64,000 nt of DNA from assembly GCF_014256275.1 (NCBI RefSeq), contig NZ_JACCFE010000004.1, positions 186,001-250,000 of the forward strand. The letters are read 5' to 3'. The DNA comes from Rhodococcus sp. 4CII (lineage in GTDB: Bacteria; Actinomycetota; Actinomycetes; Mycobacteriales; Mycobacteriaceae). A model generated the notes under the pieces. It did no database searches, had not been told where the DNA came from, and saw nothing but the letters and a program-made list of their open reading frames with translations. A program made the translations under genes and the position numbers. This document shows, piece after piece, positions 17,471-26,323 of the stretch. The number at the start of each line of letters is the position of its first letter. Position 1 is the first letter of the stretch.

Positions 17471-18406
17471 ATGACCACCAACATCTCCGAACAGCCCAAC
17501 GCCACGTCCACCGATGCCGAAGGCCGGGACGTGCTGCGCGACCTCTACGCCGATTGGTCCCAGATCATGGCGGCGACGCCGGACCTGACCATGCGCCTGT
17601 TCCGTTCCCTGTTCGACGAGTGGCACCAGCCGACGGTCGAGCCGGAGGGCGTGACGTATCGCGAGGACACCGTCGGCGGAGTTCCCGGCATCTGGTGCCT
17701 GCCGGAGGGAGCGGACACGTCCGAGGTGCTCCTCTACACGCACGGCGGCGGGTTCGCCGTCGGCTCGGCGGCCAGCCACCGCAAGCTCGCCGCCCACGTC
17801 GCCAAGGCGCTCGGCTCCGTCAGCTTCGTGCTGGACTACCGCCGGGCCCCCGAGTTCCAGCACCCGGCTCAGGTCGAGGACGGGGTGGCCGCGTTCGATG
17901 CGCTCGTAGCCTCCGGCATCGCCCCGCAGGGCATCACCACCATCGGTGATTCCGCCGGCGGCAACCTCGCCATCGCCATCGCGCTGGCCCTGAAGGAACA
18001 GGACAAGCAAGGCCCCGGCGGGGTCATCGCCTTCTCCCCGTGGCTCGACATGGAGAACAAGGGCGAGACGCTTGCCACCAACAACGAGACCGACGCCCTG
18101 ATCACCCCGGAACTGCTCGAAGGCATGATCGCCGGCGTCCTCGGGGACACGATCGACCCGACGACCCCGCTGGCCAACCCGCTGCACGCCGACTTCACCG
18201 GCTTCCCGCGGCTGTACGTCACAGCCGGCAGCGTCGAATCGCTCTTCGACAACGCCACCCGTGTGGAGGAGCGCGCCAGGGCGGCAGGTGTGGATGTCAC
18301 CCTGTCCATCGGGGAGGGCCAGCAGCACGTCTACCCGTTCCTGGCCGGACGTTCCGCCCTCGTGGCCGAGGAGTTCGAGAAGCTCGCCGCCTGGTACCGC
18401 ACGTAA
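17471..18406 (+). CDS. chnC: HSL-type alpha/beta hydrolase (caprolactone hydrolase, ChnC-like)
   Basis: This 311-residue protein has the hormone-sensitive-lipase signature: HGGGFAVGSAASHRK oxyanion motif, nucleophile elbow GDSAGGN, an acidic residue near VTAGSVESLFD, and a C-terminal His in GQQHVYPF. It is first in a tight same-strand run with the Baeyer-Villiger monooxygenase (64 bp gap), aldehyde dehydrogenase and SDR. In cyclohexanone pathways a hydrolase of this kind opens epsilon-caprolactone to 6-hydroxyhexanoate. The substrate is inferred from context, the fold from motifs. Confidence 0.85.
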   Translation: MTTNISEQPNATSTDAEGRDVLRDLYADWSQIMAATPDLTMRLFRSLFDEWHQPTVEPEGVTYREDTVGGVPGIWCLPEGADTSEVLLYTHGGGFAVGSAASHRKLAAHVAKALGSVSFVLDYRRAPEFQHPAQVEDGVAAFDALVASGIAPQGITTIGDSAGGNLAIAIALALKEQDKQGPGGVIAFSPWLDMENKGETLATNNETDALITPELLEGMIAGVLGDTIDPTTPLANPLHADFTGFPRLYVTAGSVESLFDNATRVEERARAAGVDVTLSIGEGQQHVYPFLAGRSALVAEEFEKLAAWYRT

Positions 18407-18470
18407 CTACCCGGCCCCCTTCATCTTTCACCACTTCTTTCCCTGCATCAGAACGACACAGGAGTTCGCC

Positions 18471-20096
18471 ATGTCTGCCCAGACCTCTTTGCGCACCGTC
18501 GACGCCGTTGTCATCGGCGCCGGTTTCGGTGGGATCTACGCCGTCCACAAGCTGCACAACGAACTCGGCCTCACCACGGTCGGTTTCGACAAGGCGGACG
18601 GTCCCGGCGGGACCTGGTACTGGAACCGCTACCCGGGCGCCCTCTCCGATACGGAAAGCCACGTCTACCGTTTCTCTTTCGACGAGGATTTGCTGCAGGA
18701 CGGCACCTGGAAGCACACGTATATCACCCAGCCCGAGATCCTCGAGTACCTCGAGGGTGTCGTCGACCGTTTCGACCTGCGCCGCCACTTCCGCTTCGGC
18801 ACCGAGGTCAAGTCTGCGATCTACCTGGACGACGAGGGCCTGTGGGAGGTCACCACCGATACCGGCGCCGTGTACCGGGCCACCTATGTCGTCAACGCCG
18901 TCGGACTGCTCTCCGCCATCAACTTCCCGAACCTGCCCGGTCTGGACACGTTCGAGGGCGAGACCATCCATACCGCCGCCTGGCCCGAGGGCAAGAGCCT
19001 TGCCGGCCGCCGGGTCGGGGTGATCGGTACCGGTTCCACCGGCCAGCAGGTCATCACGGCCCTGGCGCCGGAGGTCGAGCACCTCACCGTGTTCGTCCGG
19101 ACCCCGCAGTACTCCGTTCCCGTTGGTAAGCGTCCCGTGACCGCGGAGCAGATCGATGCGGTCAAGGCGGAGTACGAGGGGATCTGGACGCAGGTCAAGG
19201 GTTCGTCGGTGGCCTTCGGCTTCGAGGAGTCTGCCGTGCCGGCGATGAGCGTCTCCGAGGAGGAGCGCAACCGCGTCTACGAGGAGGCCTGGCAGCATGG
19301 AGGCGGTTTCCGGTTCATGTTCGCCACCTTCGGTGACATTGCCACGGACGAGGAGGCCAACGAGACCGCGGCCTCGTTCATCCGGTCCAAGATCGCCGAG
19401 ACGATCGAGGACCCGGAGACGGCCCGCAAACTGATGCCGACCGGCCTGTTCGCCCGGCGCCCGCTCTGTGACGACGGCTATTTCCAGGTCTTCAACCGGC
19501 CGAACGTCGAGGCCGTCGCTATCAAGGAGAATTCGATCCGCGAGGTCACCGCCAAGGGTGTGGTGACCGAGGACGGGGTCCTGCACGAGCTGGACGTGCT
19601 CGTCTTCGCGACCGGGTTCGATGCGGTGGATGGCAATTACCGGCGGATGGAGATCCGCGGCCGGGGCGGCCTGAACATCAACGACCACTGGGACGGGCAG
19701 CCCACCAGCTATCTGGGCATCTCCACCGCGAAGTTCCCCAACTGGTTCATGATTTTGGGTCCCAACGGCCCGTTCACGAACCTGCCGCCGAGCATCGAGA
19801 CGCAGGTCGAGTGGATCAGCGACACCATCGACTACGCCAAACGTACCGGGCTGCGTGCGATCGAGCCCACGCCGGAGGCCGAGGCCGAATGGACCGAGAC
19901 CTGCACCGAGATCGCCAACATGACGGTATTCACGAAGGTCGACTCGTGGATCTTCGGCGCGAACATCCCGGGCAAGAAGCCCAGTGTCCTGTTCTATCTG
20001 GGTGGCCTGGGCAACTACCGCAGCGTCCTTGCCGACGTCACCGCCGACGGTTACCGCGGCTTCGCGCTGAAATCCGCCGACACCATCTCGGCCTGA
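18471..20096 (+). CDS. chnB: cyclohexanone monooxygenase (Baeyer-Villiger, FAD/NADPH)
   Basis: This 541-residue protein contains the FAD Rossmann motif GAGFGG (about 15-20), GGTWYWNRYPGALSDTESH, the Baeyer-Villiger fingerprint FEGETIHTAAWP, the NADPH Rossmann motif GTGSTGQQV, and ATGFDAVDGNY. The start VDAVVIGAGFGGIYAVHKLH and the end PGKKPSVLFYLGGLGNYR match my recollection of Rhodococcus HI-31 type CHMO at most positions. It inserts oxygen into cyclohexanone to give epsilon-caprolactone. Neighbours encode the enzymes before and after this step. Confidence 0.95.
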   Translation: MSAQTSLRTVDAVVIGAGFGGIYAVHKLHNELGLTTVGFDKADGPGGTWYWNRYPGALSDTESHVYRFSFDEDLLQDGTWKHTYITQPEILEYLEGVVDRFDLRRHFRFGTEVKSAIYLDDEGLWEVTTDTGAVYRATYVVNAVGLLSAINFPNLPGLDTFEGETIHTAAWPEGKSLAGRRVGVIGTGSTGQQVITALAPEVEHLTVFVRTPQYSVPVGKRPVTAEQIDAVKAEYEGIWTQVKGSSVAFGFEESAVPAMSVSEEERNRVYEEAWQHGGGFRFMFATFGDIATDEEANETAASFIRSKIAETIEDPETARKLMPTGLFARRPLCDDGYFQVFNRPNVEAVAIKENSIREVTAKGVVTEDGVLHELDVLVFATGFDAVDGNYRRMEIRGRGGLNINDHWDGQPTSYLGISTAKFPNWFMILGPNGPFTNLPPSIETQVEWISDTIDYAKRTGLRAIEPTPEAEAEWTETCTEIANMTVFTKVDSWIFGANIPGKKPSVLFYLGGLGNYRSVLADVTADGYRGFALKSADTISA

Positions 20097-20178
20097 CGCC
20101 ACAGTCCTCGTCGAGCACCGCCGGGTGCCACCGGACCGATGGCACCCGGCCCCGTCTCAACCACACAGGAGAACACCC

Positions 20179-21561
20179 ATGGGTGTGTACACCACCATCG
20201 ACCCGGTCACCGGGGATCAGATCGCCCAGTACCCGGAGATCTCGGATACGGAACTGGACGATCTCATCGGACGCAGCACGGCGGCATACCGCGCCTGGCG
20301 CACCACGCCGTTGGAGCAGCGCCGCGCTGTTCTCACGCGGGCCGCCGAGATCCACCGGGAGCAGGCCGAAGAGCTGGCGAAGGTCCTCACCCTGGAAATG
20401 GGCAAGCCGATCGCGCAGGCCAAGGGGGAGGTGGCGCTGGTCGCGTCGATCTACCAGTTCTACGCCGACCACGTGGAGGAGTACACGGCGGACGAGCCCC
20501 TCGACATCACAGGGCCGGGCACGGCCGTCGTGCGCACCGAGCCGATCGGCCCGCTGGTCGGGGTCATGCCGTGGAACTACCCCTACTACCAGGTGGCCCG
20601 TTTCGCCGCCCCGAATATCGCGTTGGGCAACACGATCATCCTCAAGCATGCGCGGAATTGCCCGCAGTCCGCCCTCGCCATCGAACGGGTGCTGGCCGAG
20701 GCCGGGTTGCCCGTGGGTGTGTACCTCAACGCCTTCATCTCCTCCGCTCAGGTCGCGAATACCGTTGCGGATTCCCGTGTCCAGGGTGTGTCGCTGACCG
20801 GATCCGAGAAGGCCGGGTCCGCCGTCGGCGAGGTCGCAGGCCGGCACATGAAGAAATGCGTGCTCGAACTCGGCGGCTCGGACCCGTTCATCGTCCTCGA
20901 CGACGCCGATGTCGAGGCGGCGGCGGCCGCCGCCGTCGTCGGGCGGCTCGGTAACGGAGGGCAGGCCTGCACCGCGTCGAAGCGGTTCCTCGTCGAGGAA
21001 CGTGTGTACGAGGAGTTCGTGCAGAAATTCGTCGACGGGATGGCCGGCTGGCAGCCCGGCGACCCGACCAGCCCCGAGACGAAGCTCGGACCGATGGCGT
21101 CGAACGCGGGGGTCGAGGAACTCGACGAGCTTGTCCAGGACGCGATCTCCCGTGGAGCCGAGGCCCTCTTGGGTGGTAACCGGCCGGAGGGGGCCGGGGC
21201 GTATTACCCGCCCACCGTCCTGGCGGGTGTCACGCGTGAGATGCGTGCGTTCCGTGAGGAGTTGTTCGGTCCGGTGGCGGTCGTGTACCGCGTCGGGTCG
21301 ATGGACGAGGCGATCGACCTGGCCAACGACTCCCCGTTCGGCCTCTCGTCCAGCGTGTTCACCTCGGACCCGGAAAAAGCCGACCGCGTGGCCGAGGAGC
21401 TCGAGACCGGCATGGTGTGGATCAACGGCACCAGCAAGAGTTCGCCGGACCTGCCGTTCGGCGGCGTCAAGGGGTCGGGGTTCGGCCGCGAGCTCGCCAA
21501 GTTCGGCTTCAACGAGTTTGCCAACAAGAAGCTGGTTCGAAATCCGAAGGGAACGAAATGA
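20179..21561 (+). CDS. chnE: NAD(P)-dependent aldehyde dehydrogenase (6-oxohexanoate dehydrogenase, ChnE-like)
   Basis: This 460-residue ALDH of the succinate-semialdehyde dehydrogenase branch has MPWNYPYYQVARF, the catalytic Glu in LELGGSDPF, the nucleophilic Cys in NGGQACTASKRF, and the C-terminal GGVKGSGFGRE. A Shine-Dalgarno AGGAGAA precedes ATG 20179, and the stop overlaps the start of chnA (ATGA, 21558-21561). In this operon the likely substrate is 6-oxohexanoate, giving adipate. Direct evidence for that substrate is contextual. Confidence 0.87.
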   Translation: MGVYTTIDPVTGDQIAQYPEISDTELDDLIGRSTAAYRAWRTTPLEQRRAVLTRAAEIHREQAEELAKVLTLEMGKPIAQAKGEVALVASIYQFYADHVEEYTADEPLDITGPGTAVVRTEPIGPLVGVMPWNYPYYQVARFAAPNIALGNTIILKHARNCPQSALAIERVLAEAGLPVGVYLNAFISSAQVANTVADSRVQGVSLTGSEKAGSAVGEVAGRHMKKCVLELGGSDPFIVLDDADVEAAAAAAVVGRLGNGGQACTASKRFLVEERVYEEFVQKFVDGMAGWQPGDPTSPETKLGPMASNAGVEELDELVQDAISRGAEALLGGNRPEGAGAYYPPTVLAGVTREMRAFREELFGPVAVVYRVGSMDEAIDLANDSPFGLSSSVFTSDPEKADRVAEELETGMVWINGTSKSSPDLPFGGVKGSGFGRELAKFGFNEFANKKLVRNPKGTK

Positions 21562-22316
21562 CCAAGAAACGTGTTGAAGGCAAAATCGCCGTCGTGACCG
21601 GTGGTGCCACAGGCATGGGACGCACGCACGCCCAGCTGTTGGCGAAAGAAGGTGCCGCCGTCGTCGTCACCGACATCGACGTCGAGGGTGGCAGGGAGAC
21701 CGTCAAGCTGATCGAGAAGGACGGCGGAACTGCGTCTTTCGTGCAGCACGACGTCTCGAGTTCGGCCGACTGGAAGGTAGTCGTCGACCATGCCGTCCAG
21801 GCCCACGGCCGCGTCGACATCCTGGTGAACAATGCGGGCATCCTCGCCTTCAAGTCACTGCAGGACACCGAGGAAGACGTGTGGGACCGCATCTTCGCGG
21901 TCAACGCCAAGGGCACGTACCTGGGCTGCAAGACGATCATCCCTGCGATGAAAGAGTCTAAGGCGCCGTCGATCGTCAACATCTCATCGATGTACGGGAT
22001 CATCGGCGCGCCCAATGCGGCCGCCTACGAGGCATCGAAGGGTGCCGTGCGGACTCTGACGAAGGCCGCTGCAGTGGACCTGCAAGAGTTCGGGATTCGC
22101 GTGAACTCTGTGCACCCGGGGGTCATTGCCACTGCGATGACAAACGACATCCTGGCCGATCCCGAAGGGGAAAAGGCCCTCTTGGGCACCACCATCCTGG
22201 GCCGCGCGGCCCAGCCGGAGGAGGTGTCCACCGTGGTGCTGTTCCTGGCCTCGGAGGAATCGTCGTTCATGACCGGGTCCGAAGTCGTCGTCGACGGCGG
22301 CTACATCGCTCAATAG
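21558..22316 (+). CDS. chnA: SDR-family cyclohexanol dehydrogenase (ChnA-like)
   Basis: This 252-residue classical short-chain dehydrogenase has a TGGATGMG cofactor motif, NNAG, catalytic Ser in NISSMYG, and YEASK (Tyr/Lys). It overlaps the aldehyde dehydrogenase by 4 bp, so it is translationally coupled. In chn clusters an SDR of this type oxidises cyclohexanol to cyclohexanone, the substrate of ChnB. A stem-loop follows 17 bp after the stop. Confidence 0.87.
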   Translation: MTKKRVEGKIAVVTGGATGMGRTHAQLLAKEGAAVVVTDIDVEGGRETVKLIEKDGGTASFVQHDVSSSADWKVVVDHAVQAHGRVDILVNNAGILAFKSLQDTEEDVWDRIFAVNAKGTYLGCKTIIPAMKESKAPSIVNISSMYGIIGAPNAAAYEASKGAVRTLTKAAAVDLQEFGIRVNSVHPGVIATAMTNDILADPEGEKALLGTTILGRAAQPEEVSTVVLFLASEESSFMTGSEVVVDGGYIAQ

Positions 22317-22333
22317 GAGCGGCTTTGCTTGAT

Positions 22334-22379
22334 CAGTGCACCGCACCTCGGGTGGCATCAGCCGAGGAGCGGTGCACTG
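22334..22379. terminator. stem-loop between convergent chnA and tetR
   Basis: Arms CAGTGCACCGC (22334-22344) and GCGGTGCACTG (22369-22379) pair perfectly, with an inner CCTCGG/CCGAGG extension. It lies between two convergent genes and probably stops transcription from both. No clear T-run follows, as is common in high-GC actinobacteria. Confidence 0.7.
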
Positions 22380-22402
22380 CGGCCGTTCTGGACTGCTCCA
22401 GA

Positions 22403-23038
22403 TCAGGATGCGAAAGAGGGGCGCAGTGTGGTGACCAGCCGTTGCCCAAAACCGTCGTCCATGGGCGCGCCACTCAGGAAGAACCGGTAATAGATGGGGC
22501 CGAGCAACAGAGCGGTGACCATTTCGGAGTCGAGGTCAGCCCTCAACTCTCCTCTGGAGATGCCGCGTTCCACCAGCGCGCTCACGTCCGCCAACCGGTG
22601 GCTCACCACCTGGTCCCGGTAGACACGTGCGAGCTCAGGATCCGCAGCGACCTCCGACACCAGACCCTTCATGACCAGGCCCATCAGAGAGGTGCACATG
22701 AGCTCGACGGTCCGGTCGACCAGGATCACCAGTTCGGACCACGTGTCCGCACGATACGGCTGGGTGCTCACCTCATCGACCATGTCCAGCAGGACAGCCA
22801 GTGCCAGATCGTTCTTGGACCGGTACCGCCGGTAGATCGTGGTCTTCGCTACTCCCGACCGGGCCGCCACGCCTTCGACCGTCAGGTTGCCGAATCCGTT
22901 CTCCGCGAGCAATTCCCGTGTGGCGTCGAGGACCGTCCGCTCCGTCCGGGCGCGCCGTTTGTCGTGCCCGGATCCTGCGCTCCGGGGTGTTCCGCCGCCG
23001 CCCGCCTTGGAGAATTTCACTTCGGTCGCCCTTTCCAT
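22403..23038 (-). CDS. TetR-family transcriptional regulator
   Basis: The start is placed at ATG 23038 (MERATEVKFSK); an earlier start at 23071 would overlap the operator. An N-terminal TetR_N helix-turn-helix is clear: TVLDATRELLAENGFGNLTVEGVAARSGVAKTTIYRRYRSKNDL. A TetR C-terminal ligand domain of about 120 residues follows (LGPIYYRFFLSGAPMDDGF). It is divergent from the gene at 23129, with an inverted repeat between them. It probably represses that pair of genes and itself. The ligand is unknown. Confidence 0.88.
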   Translation of the reverse strand: MERATEVKFSKAGGGGTPRSAGSGHDKRRARTERTVLDATRELLAENGFGNLTVEGVAARSGVAKTTIYRRYRSKNDLALAVLLDMVDEVSTQPYRADTWSELVILVDRTVELMCTSLMGLVMKGLVSEVAADPELARVYRDQVVSHRLADVSALVERGISRGELRADLDSEMVTALLLGPIYYRFFLSGAPMDDGFGQRLVTTLRPSFAS

Positions 23039-23061
23039 TGTCCGCAGGCAGATGCTAACAT

Positions 23062-23078
23062 CGCTACGCAACGTAGCG
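23062..23078. promoter_or_regulatory. TetR-type operator CGCTACG-CAA-CGTAGCG
   Basis: A perfect inverted repeat with 7-bp arms lies in the gap between the divergent tetR (start 23038) and the 23129 gene. A further half-site CGCTACG occurs at 23085-23091. Position and symmetry fit autoregulation by the adjacent TetR protein. Confidence 0.7.
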
Positions 23079-23128
23079 TTTTATCGCTACGGCTCGTCGC
23101 CTATCGGCACATCGAAGAGGAATCCCCC

Positions 23129-23542
23129 ATGACCACAGATCGCTACCAGCGCGGCCTCGACCGCATGATGGAGCTCGTCTCACCCGAGCACACGAACACC
23201 TTCGACCACGTCAAGCTCGTGGAGTCCTACAAGAGCCTGGACGCGGACCTGTCCGACTACATCGTCTCCTTCGCCTTCGGAGATATCTATTCCCGAACCA
23301 GCCTGACCCAGCAGGAGCAGACGATGGTGACCATCTCCACGCTGGTCGCCCTGGGCACCGAACCCCAGTTGAAGTTGCACATCAACACCGGCTTCAACGT
23401 GGGCCTGACCAAAGAGAAGATCGTCGGGGCCCTGATCCAGTGCATCCCCTACATCGGGTTCCCGCGCGTGCTCAACGGCCTGACCCTCGTCAAGCAGGTC
23501 ATGGCAGAGCGGGGTCTCGACGCGGAATCCCCGACGGACTGA
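23129..23542 (+). CDS. carboxymuconolactone decarboxylase/AhpD-like protein
   Basis: This 137-residue protein has the all-helical CMD fold: FAFGDIYSRTSLTQQEQTMVTISTLVALGTEPQLKLHINTGFNVGLTKEKIVGALIQCIPYIGFPRVLNGL. The paired redox Cys of AhpD (CxxC) is not present. One Cys remains near the C-terminal helix, so this is the decarboxylase/lactonase-like branch of unknown substrate. It lies under the TetR operator and is followed by an NAD(P) oxidoreductase. A role in cyclic ketone or lactone metabolism is only a contextual guess. Confidence 0.85.
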   Translation: MTTDRYQRGLDRMMELVSPEHTNTFDHVKLVESYKSLDADLSDYIVSFAFGDIYSRTSLTQQEQTMVTISTLVALGTEPQLKLHINTGFNVGLTKEKIVGALIQCIPYIGFPRVLNGLTLVKQVMAERGLDAESPTD

Positions 23543-23664
23543 GCCGATTTCGCCCACACCGGCGTCCTCATGACGCCCGCCGAACCCGCCGACAGCTCGA
23601 TGACTTGCTATGCCGGTCCGGCACCTTCTCGCACAACCTTCTCTCTCACACTCGAGGAACGCTC

Positions 23665-24453
23665 ATGCACTTGGTAATCGGACTCGGACCCATCGGCGGA
23701 AACATCGGCGCACATCTCGCCGAGCTGGGGCAGGAAGCCTATGGCTACGACTTCAACGCGGAGCGCATCCGCGAGTGGTCGGAGGAGACCGCGTCGCCGG
23801 CCGGCAGCGACCTGGCGGCACTCGACTGGCCGTCCGTGGACGGCGTTCACGTCGCGGTGCGGCTGGCGGACCAGGTCTCGTCCGTGTTCACGGCGCTCCA
23901 GGACCACACCGCGCGGCCGCTGACCGTCTTCGTCCACACCACGCTCGCGCCCGCGGACGCCCGGAAGATCATGTCCTCGGCCCCGGGCAACTGGCGCGTC
24001 TTCGAGGCCCCCGTCTCGGGTGGCCCCCAGGGTGCCCGTCAAGGCTCGATGACCATCTTCCTCGCCGGACCCGCCACCACCCCCGCGGAGGACCGGCTGC
24101 TGGCCGACATCTCTGGCCGCGTCTTCTCGATGGAGTCCTACGGGCAGCCGGCCCTGGTGAAACTCCTCAACAACGCGCTGGCCACCTACAACCTGGCCGC
24201 CACCGCGCGGATGCTCAACCTCGCGGCCGAGCACGGGGTACCGGCCAAGGGCCTTTTCGAGGTGATCGGCGTGTCGACCGGCCAGAGCTGGATGAGCGAT
24301 AACCTCGTCGACGTCCAGTACGACTTGCTGCTCAAGGACGTCGGACTGCTCCGCGGCGAACTCGGTTCACTGCCCGCCGCAAATCTTGACGACGACGTCG
24401 AACAGGCGATCCTTCAGGCGAGAGCGCTGCTCGGCGCCGATCCCCAGGCATGA
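23665..24453 (+). CDS. 3-hydroxyisobutyrate/6-phosphogluconate dehydrogenase-like oxidoreductase
   Basis: This 262-residue protein has an N-terminal Rossmann motif (VIGLGPIGGNIGAHLAELG), the substrate motif APVSGGPQGARQGSMTIFLAG, and the catalytic lysine region ALVKLLNNALATYNLAA typical of the beta-hydroxyacid dehydrogenase superfamily. ATG 23665 was chosen because the Rossmann strand starts right there, 11 nt after GAGGAA. It likely shares the TetR-controlled transcript with the CMD-like gene. Its end is only 73 bp from the IS1380 insertion. Confidence 0.85.
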   Translation: MHLVIGLGPIGGNIGAHLAELGQEAYGYDFNAERIREWSEETASPAGSDLAALDWPSVDGVHVAVRLADQVSSVFTALQDHTARPLTVFVHTTLAPADARKIMSSAPGNWRVFEAPVSGGPQGARQGSMTIFLAGPATTPAEDRLLADISGRVFSMESYGQPALVKLLNNALATYNLAATARMLNLAAEHGVPAKGLFEVIGVSTGQSWMSDNLVDVQYDLLLKDVGLLRGELGSLPAANLDDDVEQAILQARALLGADPQA

Positions 24454-24525
24454 GCCTCGTGCGGGACGGTGAAACTGTTCCCGCGTCACCACTGCTCGGT
24501 CCGGCGTCGATGTCATTCCTCTAAA

Positions 24526-26242
24526 CCCGAATGCACCGATCAGCTGATGGGGTCGCCGTGAGTGTCGCTGTGCGGCAGCGGGTGGGGTGCGGGCATGGGT
24601 GATCGTCCGATCTCTCGTATCGGGTTGTTCCACTGGAGCTTTCGCGTCGATGCTGGACAGGTATCGCGGGTGTTAGACGATGATCGGATCGGAGCGCCCG
24701 AATGCGTTGTCGAACAGGGCTATCCATCCTGTTTCCCAGGGCCAATGTGTGGGTAGGTGCAGCGTCAACTTCCGGGCGGAGGAGGCGATGCGTGCGGGCA
24801 CCGCGACCACGGTCCGCCGGATGGTCCCGGTGGTCGCTTTGACCAGCTTCGGGTCGTCGGTGAGGGTGCCGGCGGCGCGGGTGAGATTGAAGGCCATCAC
24901 CGCGCAGACCGGCCAGGCGGCGTTCGCGGTGAACCGGCCCGAGGGCAGATGCGCGAGCGCGGAGTTCTTCAGATCCGCGTTCACCTGCTCGACGATCGCG
25001 TGCTCACGGTGCAGCTTGTCCGCGCGGCGACGGTACCGACCTCGTCGGAGTCGGTGGTGGTGAAGAACGCGTGGAACCGCCAGATATCGAACAGCTCACC
25101 TTGGCCCGGGTCCCTCTTCGGTCGCAGGTCGGGGATGCGCCGCACCACCAGACGCCCCGGAATCCGGTGTGCGTTCTTCTGGGAGGCGAACGCGGTGAAC
25201 GGTATCTCGGCGACCTCCGCACGCGAGATCCATTGTTCGGTGTCCTCGTCGTAGACGGCGTCGGTGTATTCGATCGGCGTCCAGGCGTTGTCGTCGTCGA
25301 TCGATTCGATCGCTCCCTTGATGGTGGAGGTCAGGCGTACGGTCGCCGAGACGTCGGCTCCGGCTGCGATCGCGGCGCCGAGGGTGGGGTATCCGTAGAA
25401 CGCGGAGTCGACCCGAACCAGTGCCTTCGGTACGTCCGTGGCGTCCGTGGCTGCGTCAGTGGCTGGATCGGTGGCCGCCGTGCGGAGGCGGTCGACGGTG
25501 GCCAGGGCGTCGGCAACCATCCGGGCGGCCCCGCGCGGCGAGCCGCAGGCACCCCGGCGCAGGCGCTGCCCCACGATCACCGGCGCGCAGGTGTCGGTGG
25601 TGACTGTAGCGAGCAGTGCGTTCAGACCGCGGACCCCGGAGTACCCGTATCCGGAACCCTGCTTGCCGTGACCATGAACTTCGATGATCGTGTCGTCGAT
25701 ATCGACCAGCACCCGGCCGGTGCCGATCCCCGAAACCAGCGGTGATCGCTGGGCGAGAGCGCACAGGAACCTCGAGGCGACGGCATCGAGTGCCGCACGT
25801 GCCCGAAGGTGAACTGACGGAGGAACGATCCCAGCGTCGACGGTGCGTACGGCCGGTCGAAGACGGTCCCCATCGCCCCGTGCCGCAACAGTGCCAGGTC
25901 GGCGATGCTGTCGGCGCCGGCGACCATCCCACCGACCAGGGACCCGACCTTGCGGCCCGGGTTGGCACCCTTGTCCGTCGGCACGCTCAGGTGCTCGTCG
26001 GCGAGGGTGAGCAGGCCGCTGGCCTGGGCCAATGCCATCACCGGCACCAGGCCGGCGGTCGCCACGAGATTGGGGTCGTCGAACCTGGCCGCGGCGACGG
26101 GTCGGGTGTGAGATAGTTGCATCCGCGAGATGTCCTTCTGTGTGGCTGAATCCGACCCTAGAGAAGTCCTATTCTTCCACTACGACAGGGCATTTCGCCT
26201 TTATGACACTCTCAGCCGCTCATACCAATCGGTGCTTCCAGG
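24526..26242 (-). mobile_element. IS1380-family element, complete copy 2
   Basis: The ends CCCGAATGCACCGAT (24526) and its inverse ATCGGTGCTTCCAGG (ending 26242) match at 12 of 15 positions. CTAAA flanks both sides (24521-24525, 26243-26247), a 5-bp target duplication. The element is 1717 bp. It is the inverted counterpart of 277-1883, so recombination between the two could invert or rearrange the 24-kb chn region. Confidence 0.92.
24673..26122 (-). pseudogene. IS1380-family transposase, two frameshifts
   Basis: The three translated segments (from MQLSHTRPVA at 26122, then from about 25790 to 25020 with VDIDDTIIEVHG, then 24984 to the stop at 24673) are the same as in copy 1, with the frame changes at equivalent positions. 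The element ends are intact, so the copy moved while a functional transposase was available, or the frame changes are shared sequence errors. Confidence 0.87.
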
Positions 26243-26299
26243 CTAAAGGGCGGCAGGTCCGACCGGGCCTGCGGAGAACCGCCCTGGACGGGGTGTGAC

Positions 26300-26323
26300 G
26301 AGGAGAGATCTGAGGAGAGATCT
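26300..26323 (+). repeat. duplicated Shine-Dalgarno: GAGGAGAGATCT x2
   Basis: The 12-mer GAGGAGAGATCT is present twice in tandem immediately before ATG 26324. Each copy contains a GGAG(A) ribosome site; the second, with 7 nt spacing, is the usable one. Confidence 0.85.

Noticed and set aside
18297..20102. 601-residue antisense ORF opposite chnB
   Set aside because: Mirror of a high-GC coding gene; composition is typical of a shadow frame and the sense strand encodes an obvious CHMO.
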